64,000 nt of DNA, from positions 1,642,277 to 1,706,276 of the forward strand of contig NZ_KB913013.1 in assembly GCF_000383955.1 (NCBI RefSeq), given 5' to 3'. Of the stretch, positions 25,570-33,713 are shown piece by piece. The DNA is from Rudanella lutea DSM 19387. GTDB lineage: Bacteria; Bacteroidota; Bacteroidia; Cytophagales; Spirosomataceae. Numbering within the stretch: the first letter of the stretch is position 1; every line of letters begins with the position of its first letter. The translations under genes were made by a program, and so were the position numbers. Under the pieces are notes generated by a model that had not been told where the DNA came from, did no database searches, and saw only the letters and a list, made by a program, of their open reading frames with translations.

Positions 25570-26661
25570 ATGACCGTCAAACAGATACCGCTCCACTCCC
25601 TTCATCAACAGCTTGGAGCCAAGATAATCCCGTTCGCGGGCTTCGATATGCCCGTTCGTTACACGTCTGACCTCGACGAACACCACACCGTTCGCAACGG
25701 CGTTGGTATCTTCGATGTCTCGCACATGGGCGAGTTTATTGTCAAAGGCGACGATGCCTGCGCGCTCATCAGCCGCGTATCGGCCAATGACCCCACCCTG
25801 CTCTTCGACGGAAAAGTGCAGTACAGCTACCTGCCCAACGGCAAAGGCGGCATTGTCGATGACCTGCTCGTGTACCAAATTAGCCCGGTTGAGTTTATGC
25901 TTGTGGTCAATGCCTCCAACATCGACAAAGACTGGGCCTGGATCAACAGCCACGTGGGCGACCTGAACGTGGAGCTGGTGAATGTTTCAGATGGTATGTG
26001 TCTGTTTGCGGTGCAGGGCCCGTTGGCGGCTCAGGCGCTACAGCCGCTCACCAATGCCAGGCTCGACGCCATGTCGTACTACACGTTTGAGAAAACCGAC
26101 TTTGCCGGTCAGGCCAACGTGATTGTGTCGGCTACGGGCTACACGGGCGCGGGTGGCTTCGAGATTTATGTCTCCAACCATCAGGCTGAGGCCGTCTGGA
26201 ATGCCATTATGGAAGCCGGTGCCCCCCACGGTATCAAGCCCATCGGGCTGGGAGCCCGCGACACCCTGCGGCTCGAAATGGGTTACTGCCTGTACGGCAA
26301 CGACATCAGCGACGAGACCTCGCCTATCGAAGCGGGCCTCGGCTGGGTCACTAAATTCTCGCATGATTTTATCGACGCCGACGTGCTCAAAGCCCAGAAA
26401 GAGCAGGGCGTAACCCGCAAACTGGTGGGATTCGAGCTGCTCGACCGGGGCATTCCGCGGGCGCACTACCCCCTCTGCACGGCCGACGGCACGGTGGTGG
26501 GTGAGGTAACGTCGGGCACACAGTCGCCCACGCTCGGCAAGGGGATCGGTATGGGCTACGTACCCGCCGAACTAGCCAAACCCGGCACCGAACTCTTTGT
26601 GCAGGTACGCGACCGCCTGCTGAAAGCTCAGGTTGTTAAACTGCCATTTATCAAGAAATAA
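25570..26661 (+). CDS. gcvT: Glycine cleavage system T protein (aminomethyltransferase)
   Basis: A 363-residue cytoplasmic tetrahydrofolate-dependent aminomethyltransferase. It transfers the methylene carbon from the aminomethyl-lipoyl H protein to tetrahydrofolate and releases ammonia. Family blocks are visible: IPFAGFDMPVRY, GIFDVSHMGEF, QYSYLPNGKGGIVDDLLVY, GYTGAGGFEIY, GLGARDTLRLEMGYCLYGND and EVTSGTQSPTLGKGIGMGYV. It has full normal length. The gcvH and gcvP genes are not in the window, as is common in this phylum. It is followed by comB after a purine/pyrimidine hairpin. Confidence 0.97.
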   Translation: MTVKQIPLHSLHQQLGAKIIPFAGFDMPVRYTSDLDEHHTVRNGVGIFDVSHMGEFIVKGDDACALISRVSANDPTLLFDGKVQYSYLPNGKGGIVDDLLVYQISPVEFMLVVNASNIDKDWAWINSHVGDLNVELVNVSDGMCLFAVQGPLAAQALQPLTNARLDAMSYYTFEKTDFAGQANVIVSATGYTGAGGFEIYVSNHQAEAVWNAIMEAGAPHGIKPIGLGARDTLRLEMGYCLYGNDISDETSPIEAGLGWVTKFSHDFIDADVLKAQKEQGVTRKLVGFELLDRGIPRAHYPLCTADGTVVGEVTSGTQSPTLGKGIGMGYVPAELAKPGTELFVQVRDRLLKAQVVKLPFIKK

Positions 26662-26742
26662 AGGGAATGGGAAGAAGGGAACAAGGAGAAGGGTTATGTA
26701 CTCTTCACACCTTTTTCCCTTCTCCGGTTTTCCTTCTCCCCT
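26661..26742. repeat. Word-repeat hairpin H5 (gcvT-comB spacer)
   Basis: A purine arm of GGGAAGAAGGGAACAAGG-like words (26661-26694) and a complementary pyrimidine arm (26709-26742) fill the 81-bp spacer. The pyrimidine arm directly touches the comB ATG. Confidence 0.8.
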
Positions 26743-27453
26743 ATGAAAAACATTGACGTTTGTATTACCCCCGAACTACTCCACCTGCACAAGATCGACA
26801 ACACGATTGTGGTGGTAGCCGATGTGTTCCGGGCCACTTCGTGCATGGTTACGGCCTTTGCGTACGGTGTTGAGAGTATTATCCCCGTAGCAACGGTGGA
26901 TGAGTGCCGCGACCTGCAAAGCCGGGGGTTTCTGGCCGCAGCCGAGCGCAACGCCCAGAAAGTAGAAGGCTTCGACCTCGACAACTCGCCGTTTAGCTAC
27001 ATGGACGACCACATTCGGGGGGCGCAGGTAGCCATGACCACCACCAACGGCACGCTGGCCATCACCAAGTCGCGGTCGGCGGTGAAAGTACTGGTGGGGT
27101 CGTTTCTGAATCTGGATGCCATTGTGCGCTACCTCAAATCGCAACCGTACGACGTACTGGTGCTTTGCGCGGGCTGGAAAGGCCGGTTCAATCTGGAAGA
27201 CACCCTCTTTGCCGGGGCTTTGGTGGAGCGGCTCAAAGACACGTACATGATGGCCGAAGACAGCACCATTATGGCCTGGCGGCTGTACTGTCAGGGGCAG
27301 GATAACCTCATTCAGTACCTCGCCAACTCGTCGCACATCCGGCGGCTGCAACGTCTGGGTATTCAGAAAGACATTGCCTACTGCCTGCAACACGACCTGT
27401 ACGACGTAGTACCCGTACTGCGCGGCAATGCCCTGGTCAATATGGGACGGTAA
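26743..27453 (+). CDS. comB: 2-phosphosulfolactate phosphatase family protein
   Basis: A 236-residue enzyme of the ComB family. The characterised archaeal member hydrolyses 2-phosphosulfolactate to sulfolactate in coenzyme M biosynthesis; bacterial members may act in sulfonate metabolism. Recognisable blocks are VVVADVFRATSCMVTAFAYG, NGTLAITKS and LCAGWKGRFNLEDTLFAGA. No other coenzyme M or sulfolactate genes are nearby, so the reaction in this organism is uncertain. It probably shares a transcript with gcvT. Confidence 0.88.
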   Translation: MKNIDVCITPELLHLHKIDNTIVVVADVFRATSCMVTAFAYGVESIIPVATVDECRDLQSRGFLAAAERNAQKVEGFDLDNSPFSYMDDHIRGAQVAMTTTNGTLAITKSRSAVKVLVGSFLNLDAIVRYLKSQPYDVLVLCAGWKGRFNLEDTLFAGALVERLKDTYMMAEDSTIMAWRLYCQGQDNLIQYLANSSHIRRLQRLGIQKDIAYCLQHDLYDVVPVLRGNALVNMGR

Positions 27454-27471
27454 GGGGTAAGCTACTTATAA

Positions 27472-27509
27472 ACAACGGCCCGGTTCCTGTGCAGGAACCG
27501 GGCCGTTGT
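27472..27509. terminator. Bidirectional terminator between comB and the acyl carrier protein gene
   Basis: Perfect inverted repeat with 18-nt arms (27472-27489, 27492-27509), between convergent genes. Confidence 0.88.
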
Positions 27510-27530
27510 CGTATAGTCTCAAGACCGGAT

Positions 27531-27770
27531 TTAAACGGGCTGTTCGACCTGTTGTTCGGCTTCGAGGTAGTTGATAACCCCACTCAGGGTGGTGAGTTTC
27601 GAATAATCTTCGTCGGGAATTCGGATGCCAAACTCTTGTTCGAGTTGCATGATCAGATCAACCGTGTCGAGACTGTCGAGTCCGAGGTCACGCGTGAAGT
27701 GAACGTCGTCCGTGATGGCTGTTCGCTCCACCCCGAAACCGTTTAATATATCGATAATCTTCTCTTTCAT
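27531..27770 (-). CDS. Acyl carrier protein
   Basis: A 79-residue four-helix acyl carrier protein. The phosphopantetheine attachment motif is LGLDSLDTVDL, with the modified Ser at residue 33. Helix 2 (DTVDLIMQLEQEFGIRIPDEDY) is typical. The usual partner fabF is not adjacent and the gene stands alone, so it may be a second, specialised carrier rather than the housekeeping AcpP; this is inference from context only. The C-terminal tail EAEQQVEQPV is slightly longer than usual. Confidence 0.93.
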   Translation of the reverse strand: MKEKIIDILNGFGVERTAITDDVHFTRDLGLDSLDTVDLIMQLEQEFGIRIPDEDYSKLTTLSGVINYLEAEQQVEQPV

Positions 27771-27964
27771 ACCTGTTGTCGGGGTTTGTAATTTGTCGTG
27801 GTGTTATCTGGTTAAGTAACTGCCAGACAAGCTCATTTGTTGTTTTGAATTAGGAATTTTTATGAAACGAATGACCACCGGTTGCCAGGCAGGGATGAGT
27901 GGTTCAGAAGCCTCCGGCAACGGTTTTTTGGGCCATTCAGTCACCCACTTGCTTCGCACAAAGC

Positions 27965-29278
27965 TTATAAATTCTCGCCCAACAGTCGTTTTAATTCTAA
28001 CTGATTCAGCAATAATTGATACTGAAACGACAATTGGGCCAGGCGAGCCTCTTCAACGCCCGTTTCGGCGGCCTGCAACTCAACCGGCGTAATCACCCCA
28101 TTACGCAGGCGGGTCTGAGCCAGCGCGAGGGCCTTGTCGGCCTGGGCGACGGCGGTGCTCAGGTTCTGCAAACGAGCCGCGTTGGCCCGCATATCGGCCA
28201 GAGTTTGCTCAATATTCTGCCGCAGTTGGGCGTTGGCCGTTTCAACGGCATACCGGCTGGCTGTCAGGTTCACCTGCGCAGCCTGCTCCTGTAGTTTGTA
28301 CCGCTTGCCCGCGTAGAGCGGCACCGACAGATTTACCCCGGCCACCTCGTTGAACCGTAGCCGGTTGATCTCAGGCAAATACCCATTGCGGTAGCCCGCA
28401 GCCCCCGAAAACGAAAGGCTGGGTCGGGCAGCCAACTGTGTCGACCGAATGTCGGCCTCGGCCTGCCGTACCCGATCCTGCACCAGCACCAGTTCCCGGT
28501 TGGCTCCCTGCGCGGTTTGCGCGAGAGCATCGGTCTGGTCGGTTGCGGGCAGTGCCCCAAACCCGTCGAAACGGCGGGCGGCTTCGCCAATTGTCTGGGC
28601 CGCCGTGGGCACACCGGTCAGGTAAGTAAGCAGGGCGCGTTGCCGGTCGAGCTGGTTCTGTATGTCGATTTTGCGGTTTTTAGCCGTTTCGAGCCGTACC
28701 TGCTGGGTGAGCACGTCGAACTGGAGCGCATCCCCGTTGCGGAGCCGGTTTGCAATCACCTGAATATTGCCCGTTGCCGTTTTGATGACTGAGTCCTGCA
28801 CGGCCAGGCTACGTTGCAGAAACCCGATACCGTAGTAAGCCCCGGCCACCTGATACGCCAGATTGAAGCGGGTAAGTTCGAGGTTGTCTTTGGCCAGTTG
28901 CACATCGTCCTGCGCGCGGGCCACGTTGGCACGGGTGCGCCCCCAGTCATAGATCGGTACAGCCACGTTGAGCGACGCATTGCCGTTATGATTGGGCTGA
29001 AACTGCACCGATACATCGCGGCCGTTCACGGGGAGGTTCGCCTTGGGCACCGGGTTAATGTACTGGTACGACGCGTTGGCCGAAACGACCGGCTGTAGGG
29101 CCGTACGGGCAATATCGGTGCGCAGCTCACCAGCCTGAACCAGGGCCTGCTGCTCTTTGAGCCGGGGAAAATGGGTATTGGCCTGCCCAATCAGCACCCG
29201 CAATTCGTCGGGTAGGGCGGGCTGCGCCCAAACTGGCGCGGTCAGAAATAGAAAACAGATGAGTGAGGTGTATTTCAT
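27965..29278 (-). CDS. TolC family outer membrane efflux protein (Emr-type system)
   Basis: A 437-residue TolC-like outer membrane channel. The signal peptide MKYTSLICFLFLTAPVWAQ fixes the ATG at 29278, 2 nt after the MFS stop. An upstream in-frame TTG at 29284 would overlap the MFS gene. Two OEP repeats are visible (NVAVPIYDWGRTRANVARA; NLSVPLYAGKRYKLQEQA). It is the last gene of the emrA-emrB-tolC operon read leftwards and provides the outer membrane exit for the MFS pump. Confidence 0.92.
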   Translation of the reverse strand: MKYTSLICFLFLTAPVWAQPALPDELRVLIGQANTHFPRLKEQQALVQAGELRTDIARTALQPVVSANASYQYINPVPKANLPVNGRDVSVQFQPNHNGNASLNVAVPIYDWGRTRANVARAQDDVQLAKDNLELTRFNLAYQVAGAYYGIGFLQRSLAVQDSVIKTATGNIQVIANRLRNGDALQFDVLTQQVRLETAKNRKIDIQNQLDRQRALLTYLTGVPTAAQTIGEAARRFDGFGALPATDQTDALAQTAQGANRELVLVQDRVRQAEADIRSTQLAARPSLSFSGAAGYRNGYLPEINRLRFNEVAGVNLSVPLYAGKRYKLQEQAAQVNLTASRYAVETANAQLRQNIEQTLADMRANAARLQNLSTAVAQADKALALAQTRLRNGVITPVELQAAETGVEEARLAQLSFQYQLLLNQLELKRLLGENL

Positions 29279-29280
29279 GA

Positions 29281-30861
29281 TCAATGGGCGGCATCGGCGG
29301 CTGCTTTGGCGGCTACCGGGTCCATTTTTTTCTTTTTGAGCAAAAACAAAAGCGGAAACGACAAGGCGAAAAACAACCCGGCCAGCCGGAACGTGTCGAG
29401 ATACGAAATCATCAGGGCCTGTTTCTGAATAATCAGGTCCATGTTGCGTAGAGCGGCCGTACCGGCATCTACGGCGTTCATGCCCCGGGCCACCAGACCC
29501 TGGGTCATGGCGTTGAAACGCTCGGTCCAGAGGGGATTATCGGGCGAGATATGGGTAATCAGATCGCCCCGGTGCACCGCCGACCGCTGGGTGACGTAGG
29601 TGTTCGTAACGGCAATGCCAAACGCCCCGCCCAACTGCCGCATCATGTTGACAATGGCGATGCCGGTGGGCATCTGACGCGGCTCAAGCCCCGATACCGA
29701 TTGGTTGATGAGGGGTACGTTGACAAATGCCAGCCCAATACCCCGAATCACGAGCGCAAACACAAAGTCGCCGTTCGAGGTGTCGGCATTGTAGGTCGAC
29801 ATGATAAAGCAAAATGAGGCAAAGGCCACGTATCCGACAATAGCCACCGTTCGGGGCGAAACCCCTTTGGCCAGCAGCCGCCCGGTCAGGATAAACATGG
29901 GAAGGGTAGCCAGTCCCCCCGGAATAAGCAAAACACCCGTTTGGGTAGCTGTGAGGCCCACAATACGCTGCGCAAACAACGGAAACAGTAGCACCGAGGT
30001 AAACAGACCATAGCCTACCACCACCACCAGAATAGACCCGATGGCGAGGTTTCGGTTTTTGAGCGCCCGCAGGTCCACGACCGGTTCGGGGGTGCCGCGT
30101 AGCTCCCACCAGATAAAAAGCGGTATGGCAACCACGGCCAATCCGGTCAGGTACAGAATCACCCGGCTGTCAAACCAGTCATCGGCTTCGCCCCGCTCCA
30201 GTACGTACTGCAACGCGCCCACGCCCACGGCCAGCAACAGAATCCCCACCGTATCGATTTGAATAGCCCGGCGGTCGATGTTCAGCTCGTCGGCTTTTTT
30301 GTCGATGAAGAGTACGCTCATCAGCACCGCCACAATACCAATCGGTACGTTGATGTAGAACATCCAGCTCCAATGGTAATTGTCGATAATGTAGCCACCC
30401 AGCGTGGGGCCGAGCGTAGGGCCAAGCACAATGCCCATACCAAACAAGGCCGAAGCCGTTGCGCGTTGCGAAGGCGGAAACGAGTCGTACATAAGCCCCT
30501 GCGAGGTCGATAGCAGGGCCCCGCCCCCAATGCCCTGCAAGAACCGAAAGGCTACCAGCACCCAAAGGTTATCGGCAAAACCGCACCCCCACGACGCAAC
30601 GGTAAACAGAATGATGGAGCCGATGTAGTAGTTCTTGCGGCCAAAATACCGCTGCAAAAAACTCGTCATCGGAATCACGATCACGTTGGCAACGGCATAG
30701 GCCGTTACCACCCACGACACATCTTCGATGGTAACGCCGAGATTGCCCGCAATATCAGTCAGGCCCACGTTTACAATCGAGGTATCGATCAGTTCAATAA
30801 TGGCTGCCGTAATGGCCGTAATGACCACCACCCACCGGCGAAATCCCGTTTTTTGTTCCAT
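29281..30861 (-). CDS. DHA2 family MFS drug exporter (EmrB/QacA type)
   Basis: A 526-residue inner membrane H+ antiporter with 14 predicted helices. Signatures are IELIDTSIVNVGL in helix 1, WVVTAYAVANVIVIP in helix 2, GRKNYYIGSI in loop 2-3, FRFLQGIGGGALLSTSQ in helix 4, and the motif C segment GIVLGPTLGPTLGGYI. It expels hydrophobic drugs in concert with the EmrA-like adaptor and the TolC channel. It lies between them in a three-gene operon that is divergent from a MarR repressor. Confidence 0.94.
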   Translation of the reverse strand: MEQKTGFRRWVVVITAITAAIIELIDTSIVNVGLTDIAGNLGVTIEDVSWVVTAYAVANVIVIPMTSFLQRYFGRKNYYIGSIILFTVASWGCGFADNLWVLVAFRFLQGIGGGALLSTSQGLMYDSFPPSQRATASALFGMGIVLGPTLGPTLGGYIIDNYHWSWMFYINVPIGIVAVLMSVLFIDKKADELNIDRRAIQIDTVGILLLAVGVGALQYVLERGEADDWFDSRVILYLTGLAVVAIPLFIWWELRGTPEPVVDLRALKNRNLAIGSILVVVVGYGLFTSVLLFPLFAQRIVGLTATQTGVLLIPGGLATLPMFILTGRLLAKGVSPRTVAIVGYVAFASFCFIMSTYNADTSNGDFVFALVIRGIGLAFVNVPLINQSVSGLEPRQMPTGIAIVNMMRQLGGAFGIAVTNTYVTQRSAVHRGDLITHISPDNPLWTERFNAMTQGLVARGMNAVDAGTAALRNMDLIIQKQALMISYLDTFRLAGLFFALSFPLLFLLKKKKMDPVAAKAAADAAH

Positions 30862-30865
30862 AATT

Positions 30866-30942
30866 TTTCAGTGAACAATGAGCAGCGAACAACGAACAGT
30901 TAACTGCCTACCGCTAACTGTTAGCTGTTCATTATTCACTGC
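30866..30942. repeat. Word-repeat hairpin H6 (emrA-emrB spacer)
   Basis: The left arm (30868-30904; AACAATGAGCAGCGAACAA-type words) is complementary to the right arm (30913-30942; GCTAACTGTTAGCTGTTC and similar). The right arm contains the stop codon of the emrA-like gene. Both genes run leftwards. Confidence 0.8.
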
Positions 30943-32021
30943 ACTTTAACGGCCACGTCGGTGCTCAGGCCGGCCCGGAGTTGCTCGCGGTATGTTTCGG
31001 GATTCAGGATTTCAATTTTCACGGGCACCCGCTGGGTGATCTTCACAAAGTTGCCCGATGCATTGTCGGGCGGCAGCAGGGCAAACCGGGCTCCGGTAGC
31101 TTCCGACAACGAGGCCACACGGCCTTTTACGGTCAGGTTCGGGTACGCGTCGATCTTGATGTCGACCTCCTGCCCTACCCGCATGTGTTCGAGCTGGGTC
31201 TCTTTGAAATTGGCGACTACCCAAAACGTAGAGTCGGCAATGACGGTCATCAGGTTCTGACCGGGTTGCACGTATTGCCCCACCACCACACTCTTCCGGC
31301 CAATTTTGCCCGCAATCGGGGCCGACACCTGCGCGTAGCTCAACCGCAGCCGGGCGTTATCGATAGCCGTTTGCTTTACCTTTAGCACGGCCTCCATTTT
31401 CTTTATCGTCGCCTGCGCGCGGGCAATAGCCGCCCCAGCCACACCCTGCCCCGTACGGGCAAGGGCTACCTGCTCCTGACTGGTCTGGAGCTGCCGCTCC
31501 TGCACGTCGGCATTATTGCGCGAATCGTCGAGCTGCCGCCGGGTCAGCGACTGATCGTTGAACAGATTCTGGTCGCGCTGCAAATCCTGCCGGGCTTTGT
31601 CGCGCCGGAGGGCCTGTACCCCGGCTGATGCCTGTGCTACGTTCAGATTCTGCGCTACGTTGCGGGCGTTGGCTTGTGCGGTTTGCAGATCAGCCCGGGC
31701 GGTTTGCAGGTCGGCTTCGGTTTGCAGATAATCGGCTTCGGCCTGTTGCAACGCCAACTGGTATTCCTGCGGGTCGATGGTCAGCAACGGCACCCCTTTT
31801 TGTACACTCGCGTAGTCGCTCACATTCACGGCCTGCACGTACCCGGCCACCCGCGCCAATACCGGTGCCGAGCTTGTTTCGATCTGCGCATTGTCGGTTG
31901 TTTCATACTGCTGGTTGTGCCGATACGCATTGAACCCGTAAAAACCACCGGTAGCCACTACCACCACCCCCAGCAGGGGCGCTACCAACCGCTTGCCCCA
32001 ATTTGATGAATCCGTTGCCAT
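30936..32021 (-). CDS. HlyD/EmrA-like membrane fusion protein
   Basis: A 361-residue periplasmic adaptor with one N-terminal membrane helix (LVAPLLGVVVVATGGFYGF). A lipoyl half motif (SSAPVLARVAGYVQAVNVSD), a long alpha-hairpin (about residues 75-200) and a second lipoyl/beta-barrel part (VSAPIAGKIGRKSVVVGQYVQPGQNLMTVI) follow. It couples the EmrB-like pump to TolC. It is the first gene of the operon, and its promoter region carries the MarR-type operator array. Confidence 0.93.
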   Translation of the reverse strand: MATDSSNWGKRLVAPLLGVVVVATGGFYGFNAYRHNQQYETTDNAQIETSSAPVLARVAGYVQAVNVSDYASVQKGVPLLTIDPQEYQLALQQAEADYLQTEADLQTARADLQTAQANARNVAQNLNVAQASAGVQALRRDKARQDLQRDQNLFNDQSLTRRQLDDSRNNADVQERQLQTSQEQVALARTGQGVAGAAIARAQATIKKMEAVLKVKQTAIDNARLRLSYAQVSAPIAGKIGRKSVVVGQYVQPGQNLMTVIADSTFWVVANFKETQLEHMRVGQEVDIKIDAYPNLTVKGRVASLSEATGARFALLPPDNASGNFVKITQRVPVKIEILNPETYREQLRAGLSTDVAVKVQ

Positions 32022-32061
32022 CCCTCTTCGTAACCGTTCTAAAGTTTCCTACAACAAAGCT

Positions 32062-32134
32062 TATAGTCAACTCGTTTGACTATAGATGGCAAATGTAAAC
32101 CCGGTTGACTATTAAAGTCAAGCAAGTTGACTAT
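32062..32134. promoter_or_regulatory. Operator array in the emrA/marR divergent promoter
   Basis: Five copies of the half-site AGTCAA/TTGACT, at 32065, 32076, 32105, 32116 and 32127. They form palindromes of the type AGTCAA-N5-TTGACT, extended at the first site to a perfect 9-5-9 palindrome (32062-32084). Neighbouring half-sites are spaced 11 bp, one helical turn. These are probable binding sites of the MarR protein encoded at 32184. Confidence 0.8.
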
Positions 32135-32183
32135 CTTTCGGGAAATATTTTTGAATGCCCTCCGAAACGGCTATTTTTAGGAC

Positions 32184-32702
32184 ATGGTCACCCAATCAGA
32201 CAACGTAACTTTTGATTTTAACCGCTTCCATACGATTCGGATGCGGTCATTAGGCCGGATTTCGTGGCGTCTGAAACGATTTATTGACGGCTTTTTGGAA
32301 CCGCGTATTCAGGCCCGGGGATTTGCCGATTTTAAGCTGAGCTATCTGGGCGTACTGGCCAATATTGAAGAGGCCGGCACCACCAACAACGAATTGGCCA
32401 AGCGGGCGTGCGTTACCAAGCAGATGATGAGCAAAACGGTCAGTCTGCTAGAAAAAGAAGGATATATCTATCTGGAAAAAAACGCCAGCGACTCACGGTC
32501 CAATGTCATCTACCTCAACAAACGCGGCAAGGAGCTGTTTTTGAACCTGCACGAGTGCGTCACCGAAATGAACGAACACTTCCGGCAAATTCTGGGCACC
32601 GACCGGCTGGAAGAGCTAATCGACACGATGAAATTTCTGGTCGATGAACTCGACAAGCTACCCACCGCCTTCCCCGGCTGCCCCGGTACAGAAGGGTCAT
32701 AG
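32184..32702 (+). CDS. MarR family transcriptional regulator
   Basis: A 172-residue winged-helix regulator. The core is LGVLANIEEAGTTNNELAKRACVTKQMMSKTVSLLEKEGYIYLEKNASDSRSNVIYLNKRG, i.e. helix-turn-helix plus the wing with the conserved D-x-R-S-x. It is divergently placed from the emrA-emrB-tolC operon with the AGTCAA operator array between, so it is probably a repressor of that pump and of itself, relieved by drug-like ligands. Its end overlaps the convergent NarL-type regulator by 6 nt. Confidence 0.93.
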   Translation: MVTQSDNVTFDFNRFHTIRMRSLGRISWRLKRFIDGFLEPRIQARGFADFKLSYLGVLANIEEAGTTNNELAKRACVTKQMMSKTVSLLEKEGYIYLEKNASDSRSNVIYLNKRGKELFLNLHECVTEMNEHFRQILGTDRLEELIDTMKFLVDELDKLPTAFPGCPGTEGS

Positions 32703-33335
32703 CTGCACCAAACCAAGCCGCAGGGCTTCGAGCACCATACCGGTCCGGCTTTTGACGTTGAGCTTCTGAAAAAGCGATTCACGGTAGCCATCTACGGTAC
32801 GGGTACTGACACACATACGGTCGGCAATTTCGGCGTAGGTCAGGTCGCTGCAAGCCAGTTTGAGAAATTCCTGTTCGCGGGCATTCAGCTGAACGGCGGG
32901 CGGTGTGGCTGGCTTCCGCAGCGATTGCAACAGGTATCGGGTGAGGTATTCGGAGTAGTAGAAGCCTTTGGTACGTACCTCGTCGAGGGCGTTTCGCAGC
33001 TCCGACGGGCGGCAGCCTTTGAGCAAATAACCCCGCACGCCGTAGCGTACCATCTGCGCGATATGGTCTTCCCGATCCATCATGGAGAGGGTCAGAATTT
33101 TCAGGTCGGCGTAGTGCTGCTGCAGGTAGGCCGCCGTTTCGAACCCATCCATCTCGGGCATATTCACATCGAGCAACAAAATATCGGGGATATTCTGTTG
33201 CTCCAGCCGCTCGATTAGCTCACGTCCATTGCCCACCGTGTACAGCACCTGATAGCCCTCAAATTTGTGAATAAGTTCGGCCAGAGCTTGCGCTAATAAC
33301 TGATGATCATCGGCGATGGCAATAGTCGTAGTCAT
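32697..33335 (-). CDS. NarL/FixJ family response regulator, orphan
   Basis: A 212-residue two-domain regulator. The receiver domain (about 1-120) has IADDHQLL, the phosphoacceptor Asp in ILLLDVNMPEMDGF (about residue 56) and a switch Lys in YLLKGC. The LuxR-type HTH (about 145-205) is in LNAREQEFLKLACSDLTYAEIADRMCVSTRTVDGYRESLFQKLNVKSRTGMV. No histidine kinase is adjacent, so its signal is unknown. It ends in a convergent overlap with marR. Confidence 0.94.
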   Translation of the reverse strand: MTTTIAIADDHQLLAQALAELIHKFEGYQVLYTVGNGRELIERLEQQNIPDILLLDVNMPEMDGFETAAYLQQHYADLKILTLSMMDREDHIAQMVRYGVRGYLLKGCRPSELRNALDEVRTKGFYYSEYLTRYLLQSLRKPATPPAVQLNAREQEFLKLACSDLTYAEIADRMCVSTRTVDGYRESLFQKLNVKSRTGMVLEALRLGLVQL

Positions 33336-33432
33336 GGAAAGAGTTACTTTACTGGGAAAGATAAGCCGAAGTGAAAATCATCTCAAATCTTTAGCGGTTC
33401 CAGCCCACGATTTTTATGTAACTGGTCGTAAA

Positions 33433-33464
33433 AAAACCGGGAGCCGTGTGTGTCTCCCGGTTTT
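33433..33464. terminator. Terminator-like hairpin
   Basis: AAAACCGGGAG / CTCCCGGTTTT with a 10-nt loop, symmetrical A and T runs. It probably stops leftward transcription before the response regulator. Confidence 0.75.
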
Positions 33465-33476
33465 GGGGGTTGGTTT

Positions 33477-33707
33477 ACCACCCCCTGCCCCCCCTCCTGA
33501 AAAACAGGAGGGGGTATCTTACCAGACCAATAACTAACCTCTGGATAACCAGCTTAATAGGGTATTGAAACTTAATAGGGTATTTAAAAGAGATGCCATG
33601 GAAGAGACTTACCAGCACAACAACTGTCTTTAAAAGCCTTCTGCTATTTATCAGGATAGACGTTTTTGTTCCCCCTCCTGTTTTTCAGGAGGGGGTTAGG
33701 GGGTGGT
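33477..33707. repeat. 231-bp element with 38-bp inverted ends, each a nested hairpin
   Basis: Positions 33477-33515 and 33670-33707 are inverted copies of each other: ACCACCCCCT, then a C-run, then the self-complementary CCTCCTG-AAAAA-CAGGAGG. They differ at only a few positions. Each end is itself a small hairpin. There is no ORF between them. The arrangement resembles a REP pair or a small non-autonomous element. Confidence 0.75.
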
Positions 33708-33713
33708 CCCCCC

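Larger units (their letters stand above)
33336..33713. other. Non-coding stretch with terminator and paired inverted elements
   Basis: 378 bp without a gene. It contains a terminator-like hairpin (33433-33464), the 231-bp inverted pair (33477-33707), and between its ends a direct repeat CTTAATAGGGTATT at 33553-33566 and 33571-33584. The promoter of the NarL-type regulator must lie near 33340-33430. Confidence 0.7.

Noticed and set aside
27885-27935. Possible terminator for the tolC gene at 27.9 kb
   Set aside because: GGTTGCC/GGCAACC words can pair, but the T-run lies on the side that suits rightward transcription only, and no rightward gene ends there.
27862-28092. 76-codon plus-strand frame starting in the ACP-TolC gap
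   Set aside because: Most of it is antisense to the TolC gene, and its start region is a weak inverted repeat; no coding features.
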